From: JAABYT01 sp041581935
GTDB lineage: Bacteria; Pseudomonadota; Gammaproteobacteria; HK1
Length of the DNA stretch: 9,224 nt
Direction: 5' to 3'
Assembly (NCBI GenBank): GCA_041581935.1
Contig: JBFICP010000124.1
Coordinates: 1-9,224, forward strand
Made by a program: the position numbers and the translations under genes. Of the stretch, positions 1-7,199 are shown piece after piece (positions within the stretch are counted from its first letter, which is position 1; every line of letters starts with the position of its first letter). A model generated the notes under the pieces. The model saw only the letters and a list, made by a program, of their open reading frames with translations. It was not told where the DNA came from and did no database searches.

Positions 1-752
1 GAGAAAATATTGTCTCCCACCCAGGCCATCGGCAGGTACGCGAGGACCTCGTCGTCCTGACGCAGTCCGTCGCGCTCCACCGAGTTTCTCGCCGTCACGA
101 GCACGTTGTCGTGACTGAGCATGACGCCCTTGGGGTTTCCGGTGGTGCCCGACGTGTACAGGATGATGGCGATGTCCGAACCCTTGCCCTTGGCGATTTC
201 GCCGCTGAGAAAGCCCGGATCCTTCTCGCGACGACTACGTCCCTTGGCCTGTAGATCCCGGTAGGCATGCAGGAAGGTGTGCTGGTAATTTCTCAGGCCC
301 CGGGGGTCGTCGTAGATGATGGCCTCGAGCCGCGGACAGGACGCCTTGATCTCCAGCAGCTTGTCCACCTGCTCCTGATCTTCCGCGATGGCGAAGCGCA
401 CCTCGGCGTGGTCGACGACGAACTGAAGCTCGTTGGCGACCGCGTCCTGGTACATGGGCACGGGCACGCCTCCGAGCGCCTGAGCGGCGCACATGGCGGC
501 ATACAGGCGCGGACGGTTGTCGCCGATGATGGCAATCTTGTCGTCGCGCTCGAATCCCAGCTCGGCGAGCCCGCAGGCCAGATCCTGAACGTCTTCGGCG
601 AGTTCGTGCCAGGTCCACGACTGCCAGATGCCGAACTCCTTCTCGCGCATGGCGTGTGCGTTTCGGTAGCGCACGGCGCGATCGAGAAGCAGCTTGGGAA
701 ACGTGTCCAAATCACTCGGGTCCGCGCCCCGGGCGGCGGCTTGCTCGGTCAT
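1..752 (-). CDS. Long-chain acyl-CoA synthetase (AMP-forming), 5' part, runs off the left edge
   Basis: This gene should activate a fatty or other carboxylic acid to its CoA thioester through an acyl-adenylate, using ATP and CoA, in the cytoplasm or at the membrane face. The first 250 codons are present. The P-loop-like adenylate signature YTSGTTGNPKG lies at residues 199-209, and the region around LPMAWVGDN (240-248) continues the AMP-binding fold. The N-terminus (LDTFPKLLLDRA, residues 15-26) resembles the long FAA1-type acyl-CoA synthetases (COG1022), usually about 600 residues, so over half is missing. The ATG at 752 is preceded by GGAGG (761-765 on the plus strand) with an 8-nt spacing, which decides the start. 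It is the last gene of a minus-strand series but lies 235 nt after its upstream neighbour, so it probably has its own promoter. The substrate cannot be told; the neighbourhood suggests a fatty or branched acid. Confidence 0.9.
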   Translation of the reverse strand, partial: MTEQAAARGADPSDLDTFPKLLLDRAVRYRNAHAMREKEFGIWQSWTWHELAEDVQDLACGLAELGFERDDKIAIIGDNRPRLYAAMCAAQALGGVPVPMYQDAVANELQFVVDHAEVRFAIAEDQEQVDKLLEIKASCPRLEAIIYDDPRGLRNYQHTFLHAYRDLQAKGRSRREKDPGFLSGEIAKGKGSDIAIILYTSGTTGNPKGVMLSHDNVLVTARNSVERDGLRQDDEVLAYLPMAWVGDNIF

Positions 753-822
753 CTTTTCACCCTCCACGCGGCCGAACCGGCATCGCGCTGCACGCCCGGC
801 AAACAGCCGGTGCAGCCGGTCA

Positions 823-842
823 CGCGCGGGGTAGCCCGCGCG
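823..842. repeat. GC-rich perfect inverted repeat in the leader of the acyl-CoA synthetase gene
   Basis: CGCGCGGG (823-830) and CCCGCGCG (835-842) are exact reverse complements around a 4-nt loop, GTAG. In the minus-strand transcript this would be a very stable stem about 70 nt before the synthetase start. No T-run follows on either strand, so it does not look like a classical Rho-independent terminator. Its role is unknown. Confidence 0.5.
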
Positions 843-855
843 CGCACTGTCCGTC

Positions 856-871
856 TAGAAGAAGCCTTCTA
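856..871. repeat. Short inverted repeat near the putative acyl-CoA synthetase promoter
   Basis: TAGAAG (856-861) and CTTCTA (866-871) form a perfect 6-bp dyad around AAGC. It lies 6 nt downstream of a candidate minus-strand -10 (877-882), that is, over the expected transcription start. That position would suit a repressor site. I do not recognise it as a LiuR, FadR or PsrA motif, and a 6-bp dyad can arise by chance. Confidence 0.35.
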
Positions 872-876
872 TCGAC

Positions 877-904
877 GTTCTAATTGTTTGAGTTCACTCG
901 CCAA
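877..904 (-). promoter_or_regulatory. Candidate sigma70 promoter for the acyl-CoA synthetase gene
   Basis: Reading the minus strand, TTGGCG (904-899, 4 of 6 to consensus) is followed after 16 nt by TAGAAC (882-877, 4 of 6). It sits in the only sizeable gap of the left gene series and in a locally AT-richer stretch, which makes a separate promoter plausible. The match is weak and unproven. Confidence 0.3.
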
Positions 905-987
905 TCTGCACCATCGGAACAACGGAAATCACTGACCGACGGTTTCGGCAGGTGCCCATCCTAACCGCAACTCGGGCCACGATGCCA

Positions 988-1752
988 TTACTTCGGCTGC
1001 ATGCGGATAGCCCCATCGAGACGGATGACTTCGCCATTGAGCATCGGATTCGCGATGATGTGGGCGACCAGCGCCGCGTACTCCTCGGGATGCCCGAGTC
1101 GGTTCGGAAACGGCACCTGGGCGCCGAGACTGTCCTGAACGGCCTTCGGCATGCCGTGCAGCATCGGCGTGCTCATCAGACCCGGCGCGATGGTCATGAC
1201 GCGCACGCCGATGCGCGCGAGCTCTCTTGCAATCGGCAGGGCCATGCCGACGACACCGGCCTTGGAGGCGCTGTAGGCGGCCTGGCCGATCTGACCCTCG
1301 AAGGCGGAGATCGAAGCCGTGTTGACGATGACCCCCCGCTCCCCGCTTTCGCCTTCCGCCTCCAGATCGGCCATGGCGGCCGCCGCGAGGCGCAGCAGAT
1401 TGAAGCTTCCGACCAGATTGACCTGGATGACGTGCTCGAATGCTTCGAGCGGCATCGGTCCGTCGCGCCCGACCACCCGCGCGGCCGGCGCGATTCCCGC
1501 GCAGTTGACCAGCACGCTGGCGATGCCGTGCTCGGCCCGGGCCGTGTCGACGGCGAGCTCCGCCTGGCGCGCGTCGGTCACGTCGCAGGCGAGCGCCAGT
1601 CCGCCGAACGCCTGTGCCTGGGCGCGCGCCGCATCGATATCCTGATCGAGCAGCGCGACTCTGGCGCCGTGCTCTGCGAGCAGACGCGCCGTCGCAGCGC
1701 CGAGGCCCGAGCCCGCCCCGGTGACGAGCGCCGCTTTTCCGGCTATGTCCAT
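988..1752 (-). CDS. Short-chain dehydrogenase, type II 3-hydroxyacyl-CoA dehydrogenase-like (HSD10 group)
   Basis: This is a 254-residue classical SDR, the usual length for the family, predicted to oxidise a 3-hydroxyacyl-CoA with NAD+ in the cytoplasm. Visible landmarks are the TGAGSGLG nucleotide-binding loop (11-18), Asp36 at the end of the second strand (favouring NAD over NADP), NCAG (83-86), Asn112, and the catalytic Ser147, Tyr160 and Lys164 (YSASK). The whole-length pattern, including the EGQIGQAAYSASK block and the IRLDGAIRM C-terminus, matches bacterial HSD17B10-like proteins. These act on short or branched substrates, such as 2-methyl-3-hydroxybutyryl-CoA of isoleucine breakdown. 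I chose the ATG at 1752 because the fold begins at once (MDIAGK); an in-frame TTG ten codons upstream would only add a non-conserved tail. No clear Shine-Dalgarno is visible. It starts 37 nt after the HAD gene, so co-transcription is likely. The exact substrate is inferred. Confidence 0.88.
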   Translation of the reverse strand: MDIAGKAALVTGAGSGLGAATARLLAEHGARVALLDQDIDAARAQAQAFGGLALACDVTDARQAELAVDTARAEHGIASVLVNCAGIAPAARVVGRDGPMPLEAFEHVIQVNLVGSFNLLRLAAAAMADLEAEGESGERGVIVNTASISAFEGQIGQAAYSASKAGVVGMALPIARELARIGVRVMTIAPGLMSTPMLHGMPKAVQDSLGAQVPFPNRLGHPEEYAALVAHIIANPMLNGEVIRLDGAIRMQPK

Positions 1753-1789
1753 GTCGGCTGAGGCCGGCCGGAATGCCGGCAACGATTTG

Positions 1790-2467
1790 TCATGTCAGAA
1801 CGACGTCAGGCAGCTCGCTCAAGGTGCGCAGCTGCACATCGGGTCGATCCGGCAGGCGCTCCTCGGACTGAGCGAACCGGTTGATCCAGGCGACGCGAAA
1901 ACCGAAGGTCGCGGCCGCGGCGGCATCCCAGGCGTTGGAGGACTGGAAGCTCACCTGCTCGGGCGCGACCCCGAGCCGATCGACCGCCAGCTGATAGACG
2001 CTCGGGTGCGGCTTGAAAATTCCGAGCGCATCGACCGACAGTACCGCATCGAGCAGCTCGCTCAACCCGGCGCTGGTGACCGCGGCGTCGAGCATCTCCG
2101 GGGAGCCGTTGGAGAGCACCGCGGTGCGCATGCCCGCTTTCTTGAGCGTCGCGAGAACATCCGGGACTTCGGCATAACAATCGAGCTTCATGTAGGCGTT
2201 CAAAAGATCGTCGCGCAGCTTTGCGTCGGAGACGCCATGGGCATCGAACGCGTAGTCCAGTGCGTCGCCGGTAATTTGCCAGAATGGCACATAACGATTC
2301 ATGAGGCTGCGCAGCCACGTGTACTCGAGCTGCTTGGTGCGCCACATGGCCGACACGGCATCGGCTTTGTCGCCGAGTCGCGATCGGTGGTGTCCGACTG
2401 CAGCATGCACATCGAAGAGCGTGCCATAGGCATCGAACACGCAGACTCTTATGTCGTCGAACTTCAC
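1790..2467 (-). CDS. HAD-superfamily hydrolase, (S)-2-haloacid dehalogenase type II-like
   Basis: The 225-residue product matches type II haloacid dehalogenases, which replace the halogen of an (S)-2-haloalkanoate with a hydroxyl through an aspartyl ester intermediate. Every catalytic position known from L-DEX YL has a counterpart, shifted by one: nucleophile Asp12 and Thr16 (FDAYGTLFD), Arg43, Ser119-Asn120 (LSNGS), Lys152, Tyr158, Ser176, Asn178 and Asp181 (FQSSNAWD). Its length equals the family norm. The start is GTG at 2467, preceded by AGAGGGG a few nucleotides upstream. It follows the HIT gene by 40 nt and precedes the SDR by 37 nt. No substrate clue comes from these neighbours, and many genomic members have unknown natural substrates, so true dehalogenase activity is likely from the residues but unproven. 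Confidence 0.88.
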   Translation of the reverse strand: MKFDDIRVCVFDAYGTLFDVHAAVGHHRSRLGDKADAVSAMWRTKQLEYTWLRSLMNRYVPFWQITGDALDYAFDAHGVSDAKLRDDLLNAYMKLDCYAEVPDVLATLKKAGMRTAVLSNGSPEMLDAAVTSAGLSELLDAVLSVDALGIFKPHPSVYQLAVDRLGVAPEQVSFQSSNAWDAAAAATFGFRVAWINRFAQSEERLPDRPDVQLRTLSELPDVVLT

Positions 2468-2507
2468 GCGGCCCCTCTTTTCCGATCCTGTTTTATGGAT
2501 TCGCTTT

Positions 2508-2915
2508 TTATAGATTCGCTCGAATGCGCTCCGCGAGCTCGCCTATGGCATCCATATCGCCGGGCTCGAGGCCCCAGTTGAGCTTTAGATCATCGCCCTG
2601 GCGTCTCGGCAGGACATGCATGTGGAAATGAAACACCGACTGAGCGGCGGCCGGCCCGTTGCATTGCACCAGATTGATGCCTTGCGGATTCAGCGTCTTT
2701 TGAACGGCGGTGGCGACTCTCTTGGCAGTGAGGACCGTGGCCGCGATTGCGGCGTCCGATACGCTGTGCACATCGGCCGCATGTTCCTTGGGTATCACCA
2801 GGGCGTGACCCTCACCCGCCGGATTGATGTCCATGAACGCGAGCGTGTCGTCATCTTCGTGAACCTTGAAGCACGGAATTTCACCGGCAATGATTTTGCA
2901 GAAGATACAGTCCAT
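2508..2915 (-). CDS. HIT-family (histidine triad) nucleotide-binding hydrolase
   Basis: This is a 135-residue HIT protein, predicted to hydrolyse nucleoside phosphoramidates or dinucleotides through a nucleotidyl-histidine intermediate. The histidine triad is HFHMH at 96-100, with His98 as the likely nucleophile, followed by VLPR. The N-terminal CIFC (Cys3, Cys6) with His45 (PKEHA) fits the zinc site of bacterial members. The internal NPAGEGHALVIPKEH block (31-45) is typical of the HIT fold. The start at ATG 2915 is chosen because MDCIFCKIIAGEIP is the standard family N-terminus; it lies only 10 nt after the stop of the upstream NRDE gene. No strong Shine-Dalgarno is seen, so translational coupling to that gene is plausible. 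It is probably a housekeeping enzyme rather than part of the acyl-CoA pathway. Confidence 0.9.
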   Translation of the reverse strand: MDCIFCKIIAGEIPCFKVHEDDDTLAFMDINPAGEGHALVIPKEHAADVHSVSDAAIAATVLTAKRVATAVQKTLNPQGINLVQCNGPAAAQSVFHFHMHVLPRRQGDDLKLNWGLEPGDMDAIGELAERIRANL

Positions 2916-2925
2916 GGAAATGTTT

Positions 2926-3708
2926 TCAGACCGCTTCGCGGTCGGGTTCAACTGGGAACGTGTATGTTAGCGTGTCTGTAGCGGCAGTCCCAGGCTCGTG
3001 GGTGCGCTCGTGGAGGGTGATGTTTCCGTCGGCTTCGACTGTGAGGACGGTGGAGGAGCGGGTGCCGTAGTCGTCGGTGGTGATGAACATGGGGGAGAGG
3101 GCGCGTTCGCGCTCGAGTCCGATGCCTGTGTCGGGCAGGTCCGCGTCGGCGGCGGGCTGCCGGTCGGTGAGGAGATTGAACACCGCTTCCTCGTCGAGCC
3201 GCTTCTCCTGCAACAGCTGCGCGAACGCGCGCTTGCCGCGCTCCACCTTGGGCCACGGCGTATCGAGCAGCTCGTTGCTGATGCCGTAGACGCCGGGATC
3301 GAGCCGCCGCCCTCCGGCGGCACGATTCGAATACCAGTGCAGCTCCCGGTGGTCGCCCACCAGCAGGTTGAATCCGTTGTAATCGTCGGCGCGCACCGCC
3401 AGCGACTCCAGGTACGCGCCCGGCGCGGCGAATGAGCGAAGATAGTCACCCACCAGGTGTCCGCGGCTCGGCGCGCCGGTGCGATGCGCCCCACCGCCAC
3501 GGAAGTTGGTGAGCGCCGCGAAGCGTCCCTGGCGGGACACGCCCAGCCAGGTGCCGCCGGCCTCGAGGTCACGCCCGGCGACGATGTCCGGCGCCTCCCG
3601 CCAGATTCCCGCCGGCGCCGTCGGCCGCGCATAAAACTCGTCGCGATTGGCCGCCACCACCAGACGGTATTCAGGATGCCGCTGCCAGGCCACAAAGATC
3701 AGGCACAT
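2926..3708 (-). CDS. TANGO2/NRDE family protein
   Basis: The 260-residue product begins MCLIFVAWQRHPEYRL and carries the name-giving NRDE tetrad at 21-24 (AANRDEFYARPT), followed by the conserved GGTWLGVSRQGRFAALTNFR region (about residues 51-70). After removal of Met1, Cys2 would be N-terminal, as in Ntn-hydrolase-like folds. Eukaryotic TANGO2 has been linked to haem trafficking and lipid metabolism; the bacterial role is not settled and no enzyme reaction is assigned here. The ATG at 3708 is used because MCL is the conserved family N-terminus and TTGGAG lies just upstream with a short spacing; an upstream in-frame TTG at 3717 is unlikely. It is the first gene of the tight NRDE-HIT-HAD-SDR run and lies 196 nt downstream of icmF. 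Confidence 0.88.
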   Translation of the reverse strand: MCLIFVAWQRHPEYRLVVAANRDEFYARPTAPAGIWREAPDIVAGRDLEAGGTWLGVSRQGRFAALTNFRGGGAHRTGAPSRGHLVGDYLRSFAAPGAYLESLAVRADDYNGFNLLVGDHRELHWYSNRAAGGRRLDPGVYGISNELLDTPWPKVERGKRAFAQLLQEKRLDEEAVFNLLTDRQPAADADLPDTGIGLERERALSPMFITTDDYGTRSSTVLTVEADGNITLHERTHEPGTAATDTLTYTFPVEPDREAV

Positions 3709-3773
3709 GGTCTCCAATCTTACCCGACGGCCACGCAGACTTCCCGACGCAACCGAGTCGCCAAACGAAGGGT

Positions 3774-3814
3774 CCCCCTCTCCCTCGATGGCAGAGGGGA
3801 CAGGGGTGAGGGTG
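3774..3814. repeat. CCCTCTCCC/GGGTGAGGG-type intergenic palindromic repeat
   Basis: CCCCTCT (3775-3781) and AGAGGGG (3793-3799) form a 7-bp inverted repeat, followed by ACAGGGGTGAGGGTG. Pyrimidine/purine-skewed elements of this wording (CCCTCTCCC ... GGGGTGAGGG) recur between genes in many proteobacteria. They are regarded as REP-like dispersed repeats. There is no T-run, so it is not a clear Rho-independent terminator, although such elements can stabilise transcript ends. The family assignment is from memory of the motif; copy number cannot be checked here. Confidence 0.5.
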
Positions 3815-3880
3815 AAACCTGAGGAGCGTGCAAAAAGGGCTCGACCCTGGACACGTTCCGTCTCTCAGAAACACGTCGAC

Positions 3881-3908
3881 GTAGGCCGGCCCCAAAGGGC
3901 CGCCCTAC
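3881..3908. repeat. 12-bp inverted repeat overlapping the icmF stop codon
   Basis: GTAGGCCGGCCC (3881-3892) and GGGCCGCCCTAC (3897-3908) pair at 11 of 12 positions (C3886/C3903 mismatched) around a 4-nt loop. In the icmF transcript it would be a strong hairpin starting at the TAG stop (3905-3907). It could protect or help end the mRNA, but there is no T-run. The GTAGGGCGG wording recalls dispersed palindromic elements of proteobacteria. Confidence 0.55.
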
Positions 3909-6900
3909 ATCGATCGCCGGTATTTTCCCCCGACCTCGAAAAGGGCATCGGTGATCTGGCCCAGCGAGCAGCAGCGCACCGCGTCCATGAGCACGGCGAA
4001 CACGTTCTCGCCATGGATGGCGGCATCCTGGAGGCGCTTCAGCGCACCCGGGGCTGCATCGGCGTGGCGCGCGTGAAAGTCCGCCAATCGAGCCAGTTGG
4101 CTTTCCTTCTCGTCGTCGCTGGAACGGGCCAGCTCGATGGTCGTCTTTTCTTCCTGCGACTCGGGATTGAGGAATGTGTTCACGCCGATGATGGGCAGCG
4201 ATCCGTCGTGCTTGCGGCTTTCGTAGTAGATCGACTCTTCCTGAATCTTGCCGCGCTGGTAGCCGGTCTCCATCGCGCCGAGCACACCGCCCCGGTCGGC
4301 GAGCCGCTCGAACTCCTGGAGCACGGCCTCTTCCACCAGATCGGTAAGCTCGTCGATGATGAAGGCCCCCTGAAGCGGGTTCTCGTTCTTCGACAGACCC
4401 CACTCCTTATTAATAATCAGCTGCACGGCCAACGCCCGGCGCACCGATTCCTCCGTCGGCGTGGTCACGGCCTCGTCGTAGGCATTGGTGTGCAGGCTGT
4501 TGCAGTTGTCATAGGTGGCGATCAGGGCCTGAAGCGTCGTGCGGATGTCGTTGAAATCCATTTCCTGGGCGTGCAGCGAGCGCCCGGAAGTCTGAACGTG
4601 GTACTTGAGCTTCTGGCTGCGCTCGTTGGCGCCGTATTTGAATCGCATGGCGGTCGCCCAAATGCGCCGGGCCACCCGACCCATCACCGAATACTCGGGC
4701 TCCATGCCGTTGGAGAAGAAAAAAGACAGGTTCGGAGCGAACGCGTCGATGTGCATGCCACGCGCGAGGTAGGCCTCCACATACGTGAAGCCGTTGCCAA
4801 GCGTCAGCGCCAGCTGCGTGATGGGATTGGCGCCTGCCTCGGCAATGTGGTAACCGGAAATCGACACCGAGTAGAAATTGCGGATGCGCTTCTCGATGAA
4901 ATACTCGGCGATGTCGCCCATCATCTTGAGGCTGAACTCCGTGGAAAATATGCAGGTGTTCTGACCCTGATCTTCTTTGAGTATGTCCGCCTGCACGGTT
5001 CCGCGGACGTTTTCCAGCACCCAGGCTGTCTGCGCCGCCGCTTCCTCCGCGCTTGGTTCGCGGCCGAGCTCTTTGCGAAGCACCTCGAGCTTCTGATCGA
5101 TAGCCGTGTTCAAAAACATCGCGAGTATGGTCGGCGCGGGACCGTTGATGGTCATGGATACCGAGGTTCTCGGATCGCACAGGTCGAATCCGTCGTAGAG
5201 CACCTTCATGTCGTCCAGGGTGGCGATGGAGACACCGGAGTTGCCTACCTTGCCGTAGATGTCGGGACGCCGGGCCGGATCGAATCCGTACAGGGTCACC
5301 GAGTCGAACGCGGTGGACAGACGCTTGGCATCGGAATGCCTGGAAAGATATTTGAACCGCCTGTTGGTGCGGAAAGCATCGCCCTCGCCCGCGAACATGC
5401 GCGAAGGATCTTCACCCTCGCGCCGGAACGGGAAGACGCCGGCGGTGAAGGGAAATCGTCCGGGCAGATTCTCTTCCAGCAGCCAGCGTAGACACTCGCC
5501 GTCGTCGGAGTAACGGGGCAAGGCAACCTTCGGTATCGTCGTTCCGGATAGCGTCGTATGCGTGAGCGCGGTGCGGATTTCCCGGTCGCGCACCTTGACC
5601 ACCAGCTCCTCGCCGGCATAGGCGGCTCTCACATTCGGCCACTGCTCGAGGAGCTTGCGCGCCCGCGGGTCCATGGCCTCGTCACGGGCGGCGATGAGCC
5701 CATCGAGCGCCGCCGACTCGGCGCCTTCGGCCGCGAGCATGCGTTTCGCCTCGCACAGCTGCTGGCGCTCGCGGGCGAGGCGCACCTGCTCCTCGACGAT
5801 CGCGTGATAGTCGCGCACGCACTCGGCAATCTCGGCGAGATAGCGGCTGCGGTTGGCCGGCACGATGGCGGTGGCCGCGCTCGAGGTACGCCGCGATACG
5901 ATACCGAGTCGCTCACCGGACGCATATCGAAATCCGCGCTCGCCGAGCAGTGCGCACAGACCCTGGTAGAGCGCTGTTACGCCATCGTCGTTGAAGCGCG
6001 ATGCCACGGTGCCGAACACCGGCATCGAGGCGCTCGACACGTCGAAGGCTTCGCGATTACGCTGCATCTGCTTGCGCACATCGCGCAACGCATCCTCGGC
6101 ACCCTTGCGGTCGAACTTGTTGATGGCCACGACATCGGCGAAGTCCAGCATGTCGATCTTCTCGAGCTGGCTGGCGGCGCCGAATTCCGGCGTCATCACA
6201 TACATGGAGATGTCCACCAGGGGTACGATGGCGGCGTCACCCTGACCGATGCCCGAGGTCTCCACCAGCACCAGATCGAATCCCGCCCGACGCACCGCGG
6301 CGACGACATCCTCGAGGTTCTCGGGCACCTCGTTGCCCGAGACCCGCGTCGCCAGCGAACGCATGTAGATGCTGGGATGATCGATGGCGTTCATGCGGAT
6401 GCGGTCGCCGAGCAGCGCACCGCCGGTTCTGCGCCGCGACGGGTCGATGGCGATGACAGCGATCTTCAATGCGTCGCCGTGGTCGAGACGGAAGCGGCGC
6501 ACGACCTCGTCGGTAAGTGAAGACTTACCTGCGCCGCCGGTGCCGGTAATGCCGACCACCGGAACGCCGGCGGTGTCCGTGTCGCGGAGACGCCGTCGTT
6601 GCTCCTCGTCGAGGCCGCCGTCGACGATGGCGCTCAGCAGACGCGCCAGCGCCCGCCAGTCGCCGCTCGCCGAAGCGTCGATGAGGGCATCCACGTCGCG
6701 CGCACCGTTGCAGGGGCACGCGCCCAGCATGTCCTCGATCATTCCCTGCAGGCCGAGCCGCTGGCCGTCGCCCGGCGAGTAGATGCGCGTGACGCCGTAG
6801 TCGTGCAGGACGCGGATCTCCTCGGGGACGATCACGCCGCCGCCGCCACCGAATATGCGTATGTCCTCGCCGCCGCGCTCGCGCAGCATGTCCACCATGT

Positions 6901-7171
6901 ACTTGAAGTACTCGAGGTGACCTCCCTGATACGAGCTCACCGCGATGCCGTTGCTGTCCTCCTGGAGCGCCGCGGTCACTACCTCATTGACGGATCGGTT
7001 GTGACCGAGATGAATCACCTCGGCGCCGGCCGCCTGGAGTATGCGGCGCATGATGTTGATGGAGGCATCGTGGCCGTCGAACAGGCTGGCGGCGGTGACG
7101 AATCGGATGCGCGTGCGGGCCGCGGCCGGCTTGGCGACCGTTCGCAGCTTGGCGATGGCGGGCTCGGCCAT
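3905..7171 (-). CDS. icmF: Fused isobutyryl-CoA mutase (B12-dependent), IcmF
   Basis: IcmF uses adenosylcobalamin to interconvert isobutyryl-CoA and n-butyryl-CoA by carbon-skeleton rearrangement; some members also interconvert isovaleryl- and pivalyl-CoA. The 1088 residues match the family length, with three parts. First is a B12-binding domain (about 20-155) with FDGHDAS at 31-37, where His34 is the expected lower cobalt ligand. Second is a MeaB/MeaI-type G-protein (about 200-420) with P-loop GTGGAGKS (210-217), ETSGIGQGD (304-312) and NKFD (351-354), which gates cofactor loading. Third, after a linker, is the mutase barrel (about 550-1088) ending EVGGKYRRSM. By hand alignment, Phe606 (RRFKY) and Gln737 (DQGQNT) replace the Tyr and Arg that bind methylmalonyl-CoA in MCM, supporting an isobutyryl-type substrate. 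The ATG at 7171 has AGGAG 6 nt upstream. A LiuR-type operator lies 35 nt before the start, so control by the divergent regulator is predicted. No frameshift or missing motif is seen. Confidence 0.95.
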   Translation of the reverse strand: MAEPAIAKLRTVAKPAAARTRIRFVTAASLFDGHDASINIMRRILQAAGAEVIHLGHNRSVNEVVTAALQEDSNGIAVSSYQGGHLEYFKYMVDMLRERGGEDIRIFGGGGGVIVPEEIRVLHDYGVTRIYSPGDGQRLGLQGMIEDMLGACPCNGARDVDALIDASASGDWRALARLLSAIVDGGLDEEQRRRLRDTDTAGVPVVGITGTGGAGKSSLTDEVVRRFRLDHGDALKIAVIAIDPSRRRTGGALLGDRIRMNAIDHPSIYMRSLATRVSGNEVPENLEDVVAAVRRAGFDLVLVETSGIGQGDAAIVPLVDISMYVMTPEFGAASQLEKIDMLDFADVVAINKFDRKGAEDALRDVRKQMQRNREAFDVSSASMPVFGTVASRFNDDGVTALYQGLCALLGERGFRYASGERLGIVSRRTSSAATAIVPANRSRYLAEIAECVRDYHAIVEEQVRLARERQQLCEAKRMLAAEGAESAALDGLIAARDEAMDPRARKLLEQWPNVRAAYAGEELVVKVRDREIRTALTHTTLSGTTIPKVALPRYSDDGECLRWLLEENLPGRFPFTAGVFPFRREGEDPSRMFAGEGDAFRTNRRFKYLSRHSDAKRLSTAFDSVTLYGFDPARRPDIYGKVGNSGVSIATLDDMKVLYDGFDLCDPRTSVSMTINGPAPTILAMFLNTAIDQKLEVLRKELGREPSAEEAAAQTAWVLENVRGTVQADILKEDQGQNTCIFSTEFSLKMMGDIAEYFIEKRIRNFYSVSISGYHIAEAGANPITQLALTLGNGFTYVEAYLARGMHIDAFAPNLSFFFSNGMEPEYSVMGRVARRIWATAMRFKYGANERSQKLKYHVQTSGRSLHAQEMDFNDIRTTLQALIATYDNCNSLHTNAYDEAVTTPTEESVRRALAVQLIINKEWGLSKNENPLQGAFIIDELTDLVEEAVLQEFERLADRGGVLGAMETGYQRGKIQEESIYYESRKHDGSLPIIGVNTFLNPESQEEKTTIELARSSDDEKESQLARLADFHARHADAAPGALKRLQDAAIHGENVFAVLMDAVRCCSLGQITDALFEVGGKYRRSM

Positions 7172-7199
7172 GGGGCTCTCCTGGCGACCGGGAACTGAA

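Noticed and set aside
823..842. Rho-independent terminator after the SDR gene
   Set aside because: The stem is strong but no run of T follows on the minus strand, and it lies about 145 nt past the SDR stop.
952..1761. A 269-codon plus-strand frame over the SDR gene
   Set aside because: It is the mirror of a clear Rossmann-fold enzyme and has low-complexity Arg/His/Asp-rich translation.
1753..1782. TTG start at 1782 for the SDR gene
   Set aside because: It would add ten residues absent from the typical MDIAGK family N-terminus, and no ribosome site supports it.
3647..5491. A 614-codon open frame on the plus strand opposite icmF
   Set aside because: Its translation is antisense to the mutase domain, is rich in Arg, Gly, His and Val without any domain, and has no ribosome site. 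It reflects third-position GC bias of the real gene.
7061..7081. Ser in place of the Gly of the B12-binding DxHxxG motif (DGHDAS)
   Set aside because: As I recall, IcmF proteins commonly have Ala or Ser there, so this is probably family-typical rather than a defect.
3905..7171. Methylmalonyl-CoA mutase as identity of the large mutase gene
   Set aside because: The fused B12/G-protein/mutase order, the full length and the Phe606/Gln737 pocket residues fit IcmF better than MutA/MutB or a separate MeaB.
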